The notes: a model not told the origin generated them from the letters alone. A stretch of 64,000 nucleotides of DNA from Photobacterium alginatilyticum (GCF_009910675.1 NZ_RSEJ01000029.1:1-64000); one strand, 5' to 3'. Positions 52,741 to 61,742 are shown, counted from the first letter of the stretch. Made by a program: numbers and translations.

Positions 52741-53511
52741 TTATACTTCTTGTGTCGCTGAGTGCAAGGATCCTTCGCGGATCCCAACCTTATTCAGGAA
52801 CTTTTGTAGTCGAGGATCCTGCGGGTTGGTGAAGATCTGCTCTGGCGGTCCTTGTTCGACGAACCCACCGTCGGCCATAAAGATCACCCGATCAGCGACT
52901 TCGCGGGCAAATTGCATCTCGTGAGTGACCACCAGCATGGTCTGGTGGCGGGTCGCCAGTTTCTGCATCAAGGTCAGTACTTCGCCGACCCATTCCGGAT
53001 CCAGCGCCGATGTCGGCTCGTCAAACAGCAGCAAATCGGCCTCCAGGGCCATGGCACGGCCGATGCCGACCCGTTGCTGCTGGCCGCCGGACAGGGCGGC
53101 GGGATAGTGTTCTCCCTTGTCGCCGAGGCCTATATCATCAAGAATCTGCTGCGCGCGCTGAAAGGCGTCGTCTTTTTTCCAGCCTTTTACCGTGATCAAC
53201 CCTTCGGCGATATTCTGCTTCGCCGTCAGGTGCGCAAACAAGGCATAGTTCTGGAACACAAACCCGGTTTTGCGGCGCAGGGCAATGATATCGCTCTTGG
53301 CGGCCTGCTGGCTGTCAATGGTGACATCCCCGATAGTAATGTGGCCGCGGTTGGCTGTTTCAAGAAAGTTGATACAGCGCAGCAGGGTGGATTTTCCCGT
53401 ACCCGACGGACCGATCACTACGACGATTTCGCCTTTCTCTATGGTCAGGTCAATGCCGGAAAAGATGGTGGCGTCGCCAAAGCGCTTGGCGAGATTGTTA
53501 AGCTTGATCAT
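52741..53511 (-). CDS. polar amino-acid (probably L-cystine) ABC transporter ATPase
   Basis: The 256-residue ATPase has Walker A GPSGTGKSTLLRCINFLE, the signature ALSGGQQQRVGIGRAMA, Walker B DLLLFDEPTSALDPEWV and the switch histidine in VVTHEMQFAREV. It belongs to the polar amino-acid family (GlnQ/HisP type). It overlaps the permease gene by four bases. The substrate is inferred from the binding protein. Homologous genes occupy this place in Vibrio. Confidence 0.92.
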   Translation of the reverse strand: MIKLNNLAKRFGDATIFSGIDLTIEKGEIVVVIGPSGTGKSTLLRCINFLETANRGHITIGDVTIDSQQAAKSDIIALRRKTGFVFQNYALFAHLTAKQNIAEGLITVKGWKKDDAFQRAQQILDDIGLGDKGEHYPAALSGGQQQRVGIGRAMALEADLLLFDEPTSALDPEWVGEVLTLMQKLATRHQTMLVVTHEMQFAREVADRVIFMADGGFVEQGPPEQIFTNPQDPRLQKFLNKVGIREGSLHSATQEV

Positions 53512-54179
53512 CGTGTGTATGCCTTGTTGAGTTTTGCTTCCGCCCAGTTCTGGATCCGGGTCAGTACCAATACCATCCCCCAGTAAATGAGGGCGACGGC
53601 CAGAAAAGCCTCGAAGAACTTGAAGCTTGAGGAGGCTTCCATCTGGGCCTTGGCCATAATTTCCGCCACACCCAGTGTAAAGGCCAGTGACGTTGATTTA
53701 ATCATGTCGATGAAGTAGTTCATCAGCGAGGGCAGGGCGACCCGGGTTGCCTGCGGCAGAATGATCCGTCTCATGGCCTGCAGGCCGGTCATCCCGATCG
53801 ACAGGCTTGCCTCCATCTGGCTGCGGTCAATCCCGATGATGGCAGCACGGATACTCTCCGCCTTGTACGCGGCAAAATGCAGGCTCAGGCCGATGACTGC
53901 GGCGCTGAAGGCGTCAAGGCCGACAAAAACAGGGAACACCTGCGGCAGGCCATAGTAGAGCAAAAAAAGCTGAACCAGCAGCGGGGTGCCGCGGAAGAAG
54001 CTGATGTAGAGCTGGCTGAGCTGATCCAGTACCGGCAGCTTGTACACTCTGACCAGCGCCAGCGTCACAGCAATGACCAAGGCAAAAAGCAAACCCCAGA
54101 CAGCCATATTCAACGTCGTACCCAGGTACTTCAGGAGAATAGGCAGCAGCGATAACATGTAGTCAAAATCAAAGCCCAT
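53508..54179 (-). CDS. polar amino-acid (probably L-cystine) ABC transporter permease
   Basis: The 223-residue membrane protein has about five membrane segments and the HisM/GlnP-type signature, with the EAA-loop GLQAMRRIILPQATRVALPSLMNYFIDMIKSTSLAF. The FFRGTPLLVQLFLLYYGLPQ segment is also typical. It would form a homodimer. It lies 104 bases after the binding-protein gene and overlaps the ATPase gene (ATGA). Confidence 0.92.
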   Translation of the reverse strand: MGFDFDYMLSLLPILLKYLGTTLNMAVWGLLFALVIAVTLALVRVYKLPVLDQLSQLYISFFRGTPLLVQLFLLYYGLPQVFPVFVGLDAFSAAVIGLSLHFAAYKAESIRAAIIGIDRSQMEASLSIGMTGLQAMRRIILPQATRVALPSLMNYFIDMIKSTSLAFTLGVAEIMAKAQMEASSSFKFFEAFLAVALIYWGMVLVLTRIQNWAEAKLNKAYTR

Positions 54180-54283
54180 GTGGATAAGAGTTCCGTTATT
54201 GAGGGGTGAATAAGCGACAAAGACCCACCTTGCGGTGAGCCTTTAAGTATATGGATATTTAGAGGGAAACGTCGTCAGCGATA

Positions 54284-55039
54284 TTACTGGGTGATATCGG
54301 CATCAAACCATTTCACTGAAATTTCTGCCAGGGTACCGTCTTCGCGCATGGCCTTGAGGGCCTTGTTCACTTCGCCACGTAGCTTTTCGCCTTTTTCGCC
54401 CTTGATGAACGGCCAGGCATTCTCGATACGCTCGAACGGTTCGCCGGCCAGCTGCAGCGGCAGGTTGGCCTTTTTGATCAGCTCGACAGATGACAGGCGG
54501 TCCATCACAAAGGCATCGGTACGGCCAAGGGCAACATCGTGCTCGATACCGGTATCGTAGGTCTTGATATTGATCTTGCCGTCTTTATCCAGCTCGCGCA
54601 GCAACTGCTCGTAGTTGGAACCCAGGTTGACCCCGACAGTCTTGCCGTTGAGATCATCGGTGCTTTTGATGCTGTCGTTACCCTTGCGCACGACCAGCTG
54701 GGCACCATCGACCACATACGGATCGGCAAACAGGTACTTGGCCTTGCGCTCGTCGGTCATGGTGATTTGGTTGGAGATGGTATCGATACGGCCGGTTTCC
54801 AGCAGACCGAACAGGCCCGAGAAGCTGGCGGTCACAAATTCGACGTTATAGTCGTTGCGTTTACCAATTTCGTTCCACAGGTCGACCTCAAAGCCCTGAA
54901 GCTGATCTTGTTTTACAAAGGTAAACGGGAAGTAGCGTCCTGACATGCCGACTTTCACGTCTGTGGCGGCCATGGCAGCCTGGCTTGCTGTCAAAGTCAG
55001 TGCGACAGCTGTGAATGTTGTTTTTATCCAGCTTTTCAT
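54284..55039 (-). CDS. polar amino-acid (probably L-cystine) ABC transporter substrate-binding protein
   Basis: The 251-residue protein has a signal peptide (about residues 1-24, cleaved near AAMA-A) and the bacterial SBP family 3 fold: RYFPFTFVKQDQLQGFEVDLW, ISNQITMTDERKAKYLFADPYV, DDLNGKTVGVNLGSNYEQLLRE. The last block and the NYE/GxDD pattern resemble E. coli cystine-binding protein TcyJ (FliY), ending WFDADITQ like WFGADVTK. Cystine is therefore the best guess but is inference. It is first in the leftward operon. Confidence 0.9.
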   Translation of the reverse strand: MKSWIKTTFTAVALTLTASQAAMAATDVKVGMSGRYFPFTFVKQDQLQGFEVDLWNEIGKRNDYNVEFVTASFSGLFGLLETGRIDTISNQITMTDERKAKYLFADPYVVDGAQLVVRKGNDSIKSTDDLNGKTVGVNLGSNYEQLLRELDKDGKINIKTYDTGIEHDVALGRTDAFVMDRLSSVELIKKANLPLQLAGEPFERIENAWPFIKGEKGEKLRGEVNKALKAMREDGTLAEISVKWFDADITQ

Positions 55040-55348
55040 CCTGTTTACTCCTCAGATGGCTGTGATGATGCTCTGTTTTTCACATCCTATATGCTGATAT
55101 CTGCTTTTTTTAAATAACTTGGAGTTATTTCAAATAACCAATTGTTCGTAGGTAACGGTTACATGCTGTTAATAGCTTTGTGGGTAAGGGCTGGTAAAAT
55201 TGTGCTGATCTCGGGTTTTATTGTGCGATCTATGTGAATAAGTCTGATCTTATTCACCGGATCTGCGATCTCTTTGCTGGCGATCCTGAGCCAGCAGGTA
55301 TAAAATTGCATCCCTTTTCGTGTTTTGTTATTCAGTGTGGAGTCGAGC
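55040..55348 (+). promoter_or_regulatory. dnaA upstream regulatory region
   Basis: Six GATC sites lie within 79 bases (55207-55285), far above expectation, so Dam and SeqA likely act here. A DnaA box TGTGAATAA (reverse of TTATTCACA) is at 55233-55241, and a one-mismatch box TTATTCACC lies at 55250-55258 in inverted orientation. Together they fit autorepression of dnaA. I could not choose one -35/-10 pair. The leftward transporter promoter must lie in the same region. Confidence 0.75.
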
Positions 55349-56755
55349 TTGTCATCTTCGCTTTGGTTGCAGTGCCTTCAACGCCTTCAGGAAGAACTCC
55401 CTGCAACAGAATTCAGTATGTGGGTTCGACCGCTTCAGGCCGAGTTGAACGATAATACGCTGACCTTGTTTGCGCCTAACCGTTTTGTGCTTGATTGGGT
55501 ACGGGATAAGTACCTCAACAATATTAACCGGCTGCTGAATGAATTTTGCGGCAACGATGTACCGATCCTGCGATTTGAGGTCGGTAGCCGCCCGGTCACC
55601 GTGCCGCCGCCACCTCAGCCTGCAGCCTCGGTGCCGGTTGTTGAGCCGGCAGTCCCGCAGATGGTGGACGATACGCCGCCGCGTACTTGGGAGCCTGCAC
55701 CGTCACCGGTCCAGCCCGAGTCTCAGTCCGGCTACCGGTCGAACGTGAACCCCAAGCATAACTTCAACAATTTTGTTGAGGGTAAGTCGAACCAGCTGGG
55801 ACTGGCCGCTTGCCGCCAGGTGGCGGATAATCCGGGCGCCGCCTATAATCCGCTGTTTTTATATGGCGGAACCGGTCTGGGTAAAACGCACCTTTTACAT
55901 GCAGTTGGCAATGCCATTGCCGATCGCAAGCCTAATGCCCGGGTTGTCTATATGCATTCCGAGCGTTTTGTCCAGGATATGGTCAAGGCCCTGCAGAACA
56001 ATGCGATTGAAGAGTTCAAGCGCTATTACCGTAGCGTCGATGCCCTGCTGATCGATGATATTCAGTTCTTTGCCAACAAAGAGCGATCGCAGGAGGAGTT
56101 TTTCCACACCTTTAATGCCCTGCTTGAAGGTAACCAGCAGATCATCCTGACCTCTGACCGCTATCCGCGCGAGATCAACGGTGTTGAAGATCGTCTGAAG
56201 TCCCGCTTTGGCTGGGGGCTGACGGTGGCGATTGAGCCGCCGGAGCTGGAAACCCGGGTCGCCATTTTGATGAAAAAGGCCGAGGATCACCATATCCGCC
56301 TGGCCGACGAAGTGGCCTTCTTTATAGCCAAGCGCCTGCGCTCCAATGTCCGTGAACTGGAAGGGGCCCTGAACCGGGTGATAGCCAACGCCAACTTTAC
56401 CGGCCGTGCCATAACCATTGACTTTGTCCGTGAGGCATTGCGCGATTTGCTGGCGCTGCAGGAAAAACTGGTAACGATCGATAATATCCAGAAGACCGTG
56501 GCCGAATACTATAAAATAAAGATGGCTGATATGCTGTCCAAGCGCCGTTCCCGCTCCGTTGCCCGTCCGCGCCAGATGGCGATGGCACTGGCCAAGGAGC
56601 TGACCAACCATAGCCTGCCGGAAATCGGCGATGCCTTTGGTGGTCGTGACCATACTACGGTGCTCCATGCCTGCCGCAAAATCGAGCAGCTGCGTGAAGA
56701 AAGCCACGATATAAAAGAAGATTATTCAAACCTAATTAGAACATTGTCGTCTTGA
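55349..56755 (+). CDS. dnaA: chromosomal replication initiator DnaA
   Basis: DnaA is the AAA+ protein that opens oriC. Domain I starts MSSSLWLQCLQRLQEELPATEFS; a Pro-rich domain II follows (about residues 90-135); domain III has Walker A YGGTGLGKTHLLHA and LIDDIQFF; domain IV has the DNA-binding signature GGRDHTTVLHACRKI. I choose TTG at 55349, which has GGAG six bases upstream and aligns with E. coli DnaA; upstream in-frame GTG (55337) and TTG (55325) lack suitable sites. It has 468 residues. dnaN starts one base after the stop. Confidence 0.96.
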   Translation: MSSSLWLQCLQRLQEELPATEFSMWVRPLQAELNDNTLTLFAPNRFVLDWVRDKYLNNINRLLNEFCGNDVPILRFEVGSRPVTVPPPPQPAASVPVVEPAVPQMVDDTPPRTWEPAPSPVQPESQSGYRSNVNPKHNFNNFVEGKSNQLGLAACRQVADNPGAAYNPLFLYGGTGLGKTHLLHAVGNAIADRKPNARVVYMHSERFVQDMVKALQNNAIEEFKRYYRSVDALLIDDIQFFANKERSQEEFFHTFNALLEGNQQIILTSDRYPREINGVEDRLKSRFGWGLTVAIEPPELETRVAILMKKAEDHHIRLADEVAFFIAKRLRSNVRELEGALNRVIANANFTGRAITIDFVREALRDLLALQEKLVTIDNIQKTVAEYYKIKMADMLSKRRSRSVARPRQMAMALAKELTNHSLPEIGDAFGGRDHTTVLHACRKIEQLREESHDIKEDYSNLIRTLSS

Positions 56756-56756
56756 T

Positions 56757-57857
56757 ATGAAATTTACCGTCGAACGCGAACATTTATTAAAGCCGCTGCA
56801 GCAGGTGTCTGGTGCACTTGGCGGCCGTCCTTCATTACCGATCCTGGGCAATATTCTGCTTCAGGTCGAAGAAGGCTGCCTGTCGATGACAGGCACCGAT
56901 TTGGAAGTCGAGCTGGTTGCCAAGCTGGCACTGGAAGCTGATTTTGAGCCTGGGGCGGTAACTGTCCCGTCGCGTAAGTTTCTCGACATTTGTCGCGGCC
57001 TGCCTGATAGCGCCAATATCGTTGTTGCCCTGGAAGGCGACCGGGTGATCATTCGCTCCGGCCGCAGCCGTTATTCCCTGTCGACGCTGCCTGCCGCGGA
57101 TTTCCCGAATATTGATGACTGGCAAAGCGAGGTTGAGCTGACGCTACCGCAAGGGCGGATGCGCCAGCTGATCGACAGCACCCAGTTCTCGATGGCGCAT
57201 CAGGATGTTCGTTATTACCTTAACGGCATGCTGTTTGAAACCGAGGGCAAGAACCTGCGTTCGGTCGCGACCGATGGCCACCGTATGGCGGTATGTGCCA
57301 TTGAGCTGGATCAGGAGCAGCCTTCCAAGCAGATCATTGTGCCGCGCAAAGGGGTGCTGGAGCTGGTTCGCTTGCTGGATACGCCGGATGCCATGGTCGA
57401 TATCCAGATTGGCAACTCGAACCTGCGCGCGGTGGTGAATAACTTTGTCTTTACCTCCAAGCTGGTCGACGGACGTTTTCCTGACTATCGCCGCGTCATG
57501 CCGCAAAACAGTACCAAGTTTGTCGAGGCGAGCTGTGACGAGCTGAAAAAAGCGTTCTCCCGTGCGGCTATCTTGTCGAACGAAAAATTCCGCGGGGTTC
57601 GCGTTAACCTGTCCAACGGCGAGATGCGTATTACCGCCAATAACCCTGAGCAGGAAGAAGCCGAAGAGTTCCTTGATGTCGACTACCAGGGCGAGGATCT
57701 GGAGATCGGCTTCAACGTCAGCTATGTACTCGACGTGCTTAATACCCTTAAGTGCGAGCAGGTGCGTTGGTCGCTGACCGATGCCAACGCCAGTGCGCTG
57801 GTTGAAGACAGCGCCAGTGACGAAGCCATGTATGTCGTGATGCCAATCAGACTCTAA
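56757..57857 (+). CDS. dnaN: DNA polymerase III beta sliding clamp
   Basis: DnaN is the ring-shaped processivity clamp. It has 366 residues, identical in length to E. coli, with three repeated clamp domains. The N terminus MKFTVEREHLLKPLQQVSGALGGRP and C terminus EAMYVVMPIRL (clamp signature MPMRL-like) are diagnostic. It follows dnaA by one base and precedes recF by three. Confidence 0.98.
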   Translation: MKFTVEREHLLKPLQQVSGALGGRPSLPILGNILLQVEEGCLSMTGTDLEVELVAKLALEADFEPGAVTVPSRKFLDICRGLPDSANIVVALEGDRVIIRSGRSRYSLSTLPAADFPNIDDWQSEVELTLPQGRMRQLIDSTQFSMAHQDVRYYLNGMLFETEGKNLRSVATDGHRMAVCAIELDQEQPSKQIIVPRKGVLELVRLLDTPDAMVDIQIGNSNLRAVVNNFVFTSKLVDGRFPDYRRVMPQNSTKFVEASCDELKKAFSRAAILSNEKFRGVRVNLSNGEMRITANNPEQEEAEEFLDVDYQGEDLEIGFNVSYVLDVLNTLKCEQVRWSLTDANASALVEDSASDEAMYVVMPIRL

Positions 57858-57860
57858 GGC

Positions 57861-58940
57861 ATGGCACTTACTCGTCTTATTGTAAAAGACTTCCGCAATA
57901 TTGAAGCTTGCGACTTATCCTTGTCGGCAAGCTTTAATTTTCTGGTCGGTGCCAACGGCAGTGGCAAAACTAGTGTGCTAGAAGCGCTACATTACCTCGG
58001 ACACGGTCGCTCGTTTCGCAGCCACCTGACGGGGAGGGTGATCCGCCATGAACAGCAGGAGCTGTTTGTCCATGGCCGGTTGCAAACCGATGGCGAGCTG
58101 GAGCTGCCGCTCGGGATCAATAAAAAGCGCGACGGCACTACCGAGGTCAAGATCGGTGGCGAAGGTGGACAGAAACTGGCGCAGCTGGCACAGGTGCTGC
58201 CGCTGCAGTTGATCACACCGGAAGGGTTCGAATTGCTGATTGGTGGTCCCAAATACCGCCGCTCATTTATTGACTGGGGCGTTTTTCATGTCGAGCCCCA
58301 GTTTTATCATGCCTGGAGCCGGGTCAAGCGATTGACCAAGCAGCGCAATGCACTGCTAAAGACAGCTCGTAGCTATCGCGAACTGAGCTACTGGGATCAG
58401 GAACTGGCGGTACTGGCTGAAGAGATCAGCGAGTGGCGCAGCCTGTATCTTGAGGCAGTGAAGCGAAAGGCCGCAGAGATCTGCCAGGGCTTTTTGCCTG
58501 AATTTGATATCCAGCTGGGGTATTACCGCGGCTGGGAAAAAGACACCCCGTATGCCGAGCTGCTAACACGCAATTTTGAGCGTGATTGCCAGCTGGGCTA
58601 TACCGCAAGCGGGCCGCACAAGGCTGACTTGCGGATCAAAGTTGCCGGTACTCCCGTCGAGGATGTTCTGTCTCGCGGGCAGCTGAAGCTGATGGTATGT
58701 GCCTTGCGTCTGGCGCAGGGGCTGCACCTCACAGAAGCAACCGGCAAGCAGTGTATATATTTAATTGATGATTTTGCTTCCGAGCTGGATAGCCATAGGC
58801 GTGCGCTTCTTGCGCAACGGTTAAAGGAAACCAACGCCCAGGTTTTCATTAGTGCAATTAGTCGCGACCAAATTGCGGAAATGCATGATGAAAATGGCAA
58901 GATGTTTCATGTGGAACACGGTAAAATAACCGCAGGATAA
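57861..58940 (+). CDS. recF: recombination protein RecF
   Basis: RecF is an SMC-like ATPase that loads RecA at gaps. Walker A is GANGSGKTSVLEALHYLG, the ABC signature is LSRGQLKLMVCALRLAQG and Walker B is YLIDDFASELD. It has 359 residues. It is cotranscribed with dnaA-dnaN, three bases after dnaN. A degenerate parS-like site lies at its 3' end (58903-58918). Confidence 0.97.
   Translation: MALTRLIVKDFRNIEACDLSLSASFNFLVGANGSGKTSVLEALHYLGHGRSFRSHLTGRVIRHEQQELFVHGRLQTDGELELPLGINKKRDGTTEVKIGGEGGQKLAQLAQVLPLQLITPEGFELLIGGPKYRRSFIDWGVFHVEPQFYHAWSRVKRLTKQRNALLKTARSYRELSYWDQELAVLAEEISEWRSLYLEAVKRKAAEICQGFLPEFDIQLGYYRGWEKDTPYAELLTRNFERDCQLGYTASGPHKADLRIKVAGTPVEDVLSRGQLKLMVCALRLAQGLHLTEATGKQCIYLIDDFASELDSHRRALLAQRLKETNAQVFISAISRDQIAEMHDENGKMFHVEHGKITAG
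58903..58918. promoter_or_regulatory. parS-like site within recF
   Basis: TGTTTCATGTGGAACA matches the general parS pattern (N)GTTNCACGTGNAAC(N) except for one core position (C to T). It is coding sequence, so it may be chance; an intact copy is at 62413. Confidence 0.4.
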
Positions 58941-58959
58941 TTTAAGCGAGAGTAACTCA

Positions 58960-61374
58960 ATGTCCAACAACTACGATTCATCAAGTATTAAGGTACTAAA
59001 AGGCCTTGATGCGGTACGTAAGCGCCCAGGGATGTACATTGGCGATACCGATGACGGTACTGGCTTGCACCATATGGTGTTTGAGGTCGTCGATAACTCA
59101 ATCGATGAAGCTCTTGCTGGCCACTGTGAAGATATCATTGTCACCATCCATGAAGACGGCTCTGTTTCAGTGAGTGATGATGGTCGTGGTATTCCGACAG
59201 ACATGCACCCCGAGGAAGGGGTTTCAGCAGCAGAAGTTATCATGACCGTCCTGCACGCAGGCGGTAAGTTTGATGATAACTCTTATAAAGTCTCGGGCGG
59301 TCTGCACGGGGTAGGTGTCTCGGTGGTGAATGCGCTGTCCGAGAAAGTTGAACTGACTATCCACCGCAAGGGCTCTATTCACCAGCAGGTTTACCGCCAT
59401 GGTGAACCGGAAGCGCCGTTGGCTGTTATCGGCGATACCGAGAAAACCGGTACTCGCATCCGTTTCTGGCCAAGCGATGAGACGTTCTCCAATATTGAAT
59501 TTCAATATGAAATCCTGGCCAAGCGCCTGCGCGAACTGTCCTTCCTGAACTCAGGCGTATCTATCAAGCTTAATGACGAGCGCGAGGAAGGCAAACAAGA
59601 CCACTTTATGTATGAAGGTGGTATCCAGGCGTTTGTCGAGCACCTGAACCGTAACAAGACGCCAATTCATCCGAAAGTTTTCCATTTCGACTTCGAGCGT
59701 GAAGATGGCATTTCGGTAGAAGTAGCGATGCAGTGGAACGATGGTTTCCAGGAAAATATCTACTGCTTTACCAACAATATCCCGCAGCGTGATGGCGGTA
59801 CCCACCTTGCCGGTTTCCGTGGCGCATTGACGCGTACGTTGAATAACTTCATGGACAAGGAAGGCTATTCGAAGAAAGCCAAGACGGCGACGTCTGGCGA
59901 TGATGCCCGCGAAGGTCTGACGGCGGTGGTATCGGTTAAAGTGCCGGATCCAAAATTTTCTAGCCAGACCAAAGACAAGCTGGTATCGAGCGAAGTGAAG
60001 CCTGCGGTTGAATCGGCGATGGGTGAGAAACTTGGCGAGTTCCTGCTGGAAAACCCAAGCGATGCAAAGACGGTTTGTACCAAAATTATCGATGCCTCCC
60101 GTGCCCGTGAAGCGGCCCGTAAAGCTCGCGAGATGACACGCCGTAAAGGTGCGTTGGACCTGGCGGGTCTGCCGGGCAAGCTGGCTGACTGCCAGGAGAA
60201 AGATCCTGCGCTGTCTGAACTCTACATAGTGGAGGGTGACTCTGCGGGCGGTTCCGCCAAGCAGGGCCGCAACCGTAAGAACCAGGCGATCTTGCCGCTT
60301 AAAGGTAAAATTCTGAACGTTGAGAAGGCACGCTTTGACAAGATGCTGTCTTCGCAGGAAGTCGCCACGCTGATCACTGCCATGGGCTGTGGTATCGGTC
60401 GCGATGAGTACAACCCGGACAAACTGCGTTACCACAACATCATCATCATGACCGATGCCGATGTCGATGGCTCGCACATCCGTACCCTGCTGTTGACGTT
60501 CTTCTATCGTCAAATGCCGGAGCTGATCGAGCGCGGCCATATCTACATTGCTCAGCCACCACTGTATAAAGTGAAGAAGGGCAAGCAAGAGCAGTACATC
60601 AAAGATGATGAAGACATGAACCAGTATCAGGTTGCCCTGGCGCTGGATAATGCCGCGCTGTTTGCCGCCGAAGGTGCGCCAGCAGTTTCTGGCCTGGCTC
60701 TTGAAGAGTTAGTGAAGCAGTTTAACAGTGCCAACAAGCTGGTGGATCGCATGAGCCGCCGCTACCCGACATTGTTGCTGAACGAGTTTATCTACCAGCC
60801 TCGCTTGAACGTCGATGCCTTGAGTCAGCAGGCTGATGTTGAAGCCTGGACTCAGCCGTTAGTTGCTGCGCTGAACGACAAGCAGTCTGGTGAAAGCAAG
60901 TACAACTTCGAAGTGATCCGCGACGAAGAAAACAATGTGTGGTTGCCGAAAGTGGTTGTCCGTACCCACGGTGTTGATCATGAGTACGTATTGAGCTTTG
61001 ATTTGCTGAATTCGAAAGAGTATAGCAAGCTGGCAGATCTGTCCGAGGCACTGCACAACCTGCTAGACGATACGGCATATGTTCAACGTGGCGAGCGTAA
61101 GCAGCCGGTGAGCAGCTTCAAGGAAGCATTGGACTGGCTGATTAAAGAGTCACGCCGTGGCCTGTCATTACAGCGATACAAAGGTCTGGGTGAGATGAAC
61201 CCAGAGCAGCTATGGGAAACCACCATGGATCCTGAATCTCGCCGTATGATGCAGGTAACCATCAACGATGCCGTTGCGGCTGACGAGCTGTTCACGACAC
61301 TGATGGGCGATCAGGTTGAGCCTCGTCGTCACTTCATCGAAGAGAATGCTCTGAACGCGAACTTGGACGTGTAG
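58960..61374 (+). CDS. gyrB: DNA gyrase subunit B
   Basis: GyrB is the ATPase subunit of gyrase. The GHKL domain shows EVVDNSIDEALAGHC, DGRGIPTDMHPEEG and GGLHGVGVSVVNALS; the TOPRIM domain has EGDSAGGSAKQGRN and MTDADVDGSHIRTLLL. It has 804 residues, E. coli 804, including the gammaproteobacterial insertion near the C terminus. It follows recF by 19 bases and ends before a strong terminator. Confidence 0.98.
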   Translation: MSNNYDSSSIKVLKGLDAVRKRPGMYIGDTDDGTGLHHMVFEVVDNSIDEALAGHCEDIIVTIHEDGSVSVSDDGRGIPTDMHPEEGVSAAEVIMTVLHAGGKFDDNSYKVSGGLHGVGVSVVNALSEKVELTIHRKGSIHQQVYRHGEPEAPLAVIGDTEKTGTRIRFWPSDETFSNIEFQYEILAKRLRELSFLNSGVSIKLNDEREEGKQDHFMYEGGIQAFVEHLNRNKTPIHPKVFHFDFEREDGISVEVAMQWNDGFQENIYCFTNNIPQRDGGTHLAGFRGALTRTLNNFMDKEGYSKKAKTATSGDDAREGLTAVVSVKVPDPKFSSQTKDKLVSSEVKPAVESAMGEKLGEFLLENPSDAKTVCTKIIDASRAREAARKAREMTRRKGALDLAGLPGKLADCQEKDPALSELYIVEGDSAGGSAKQGRNRKNQAILPLKGKILNVEKARFDKMLSSQEVATLITAMGCGIGRDEYNPDKLRYHNIIIMTDADVDGSHIRTLLLTFFYRQMPELIERGHIYIAQPPLYKVKKGKQEQYIKDDEDMNQYQVALALDNAALFAAEGAPAVSGLALEELVKQFNSANKLVDRMSRRYPTLLLNEFIYQPRLNVDALSQQADVEAWTQPLVAALNDKQSGESKYNFEVIRDEENNVWLPKVVVRTHGVDHEYVLSFDLLNSKEYSKLADLSEALHNLLDDTAYVQRGERKQPVSSFKEALDWLIKESRRGLSLQRYKGLGEMNPEQLWETTMDPESRRMMQVTINDAVAADELFTTLMGDQVEPRRHFIEENALNANLDV

Positions 61375-61397
61375 TCTGAGTTGTTGTTCGCTTTTTT

Positions 61398-61427
61398 AAA
61401 AACGCCGCGTAATGCGGCGTTTTTTTA
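61398..61427 (+). terminator. terminator after gyrB
   Basis: Seven-base stem ACGCCGC / GCGGCGT with a GTAAT loop, flanked by A residues and a run of seven T residues. Confidence 0.9.
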
Positions 61428-61594
61428 TACCTGTAGTTTGGTATTGGAGGCTGGAGATTATTTCGCGATACCGCCCATTCCTTCTTGCTCACTGTGAGGC
61501 CTGTTATGTTCTCTGCAGCCATAGGGTTGAAAAAGGCAGTCATCTCCCTTGGTTAAGGGCGCTGAAAAATATTTCAAAAAAAAGAGGGCGAACA

Positions 61595-61623
61595 CTTGGA
61601 AAGTAAATTGGCTGTCCCTATAT
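61595..61623 (+). promoter_or_regulatory. sigma32-type promoter of ibpA
   Basis: CTTGGAA (61595-61601) and CCCTATAT (61616-61623) are 14 bases apart, close to the RpoH consensus CTTGAAA - CCCCATNT. Transcription would begin near 61,630, leaving a leader of about 110 bases. Confidence 0.75.
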
Positions 61624-61629
61624 CTATTA

Positions 61630-61742
61630 ATGAAGCGCATGGTGCCAAAGATTGGGCCTGCAATCGGTTTGTCCCTCAGAGGGAAAACCACTTCAACGAC
61701 AACATATCGTTATTTTATTGCTTCTAAAGAAGGATAGTTAAT
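61630..61742 (+). promoter_or_regulatory. ROSE-type RNA thermometer in ibpA leader
   Basis: The bases just before the ATG fold as UUGCUUCU (61718-61725) against AGAAGGAU (61728-61735), so the AAGGA ribosome binding site is sequestered. Pairing brings G61720 opposite G61733, the G-G mismatch of the UUGCU motif that defines ROSE elements. Melting at heat-shock temperature would free the ribosome site. The upstream leader (about 61,630-61,715) probably forms further hairpins that I did not fold. Confidence 0.75.

Noticed and set aside
52852..53586. 244-codon frame antisense to the ABC ATPase
   Set aside because: Shadow of a clear ATPase gene with all motifs on the other strand.
55895..56707. 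270-codon frame antisense to dnaA
   Set aside because: Shadow of dnaA; no family match or ribosome site.
59551..60588. 345-codon frame antisense to gyrB
   Set aside because: Lies wholly inside the gyrB coding region, which has full family similarity; the antisense frame has no recognisable domain.
61551..61575. Second sigma32-like match further upstream of ibpA
   Set aside because: The -10 region fits much worse than the chosen promoter at 61595-61623.
61549..61737. 62-codon frame before ibpA
   Set aside because: Runs through the sigma32 promoter and the thermometer leader and ends within the ibpA ribosome site; better explained as untranslated leader.
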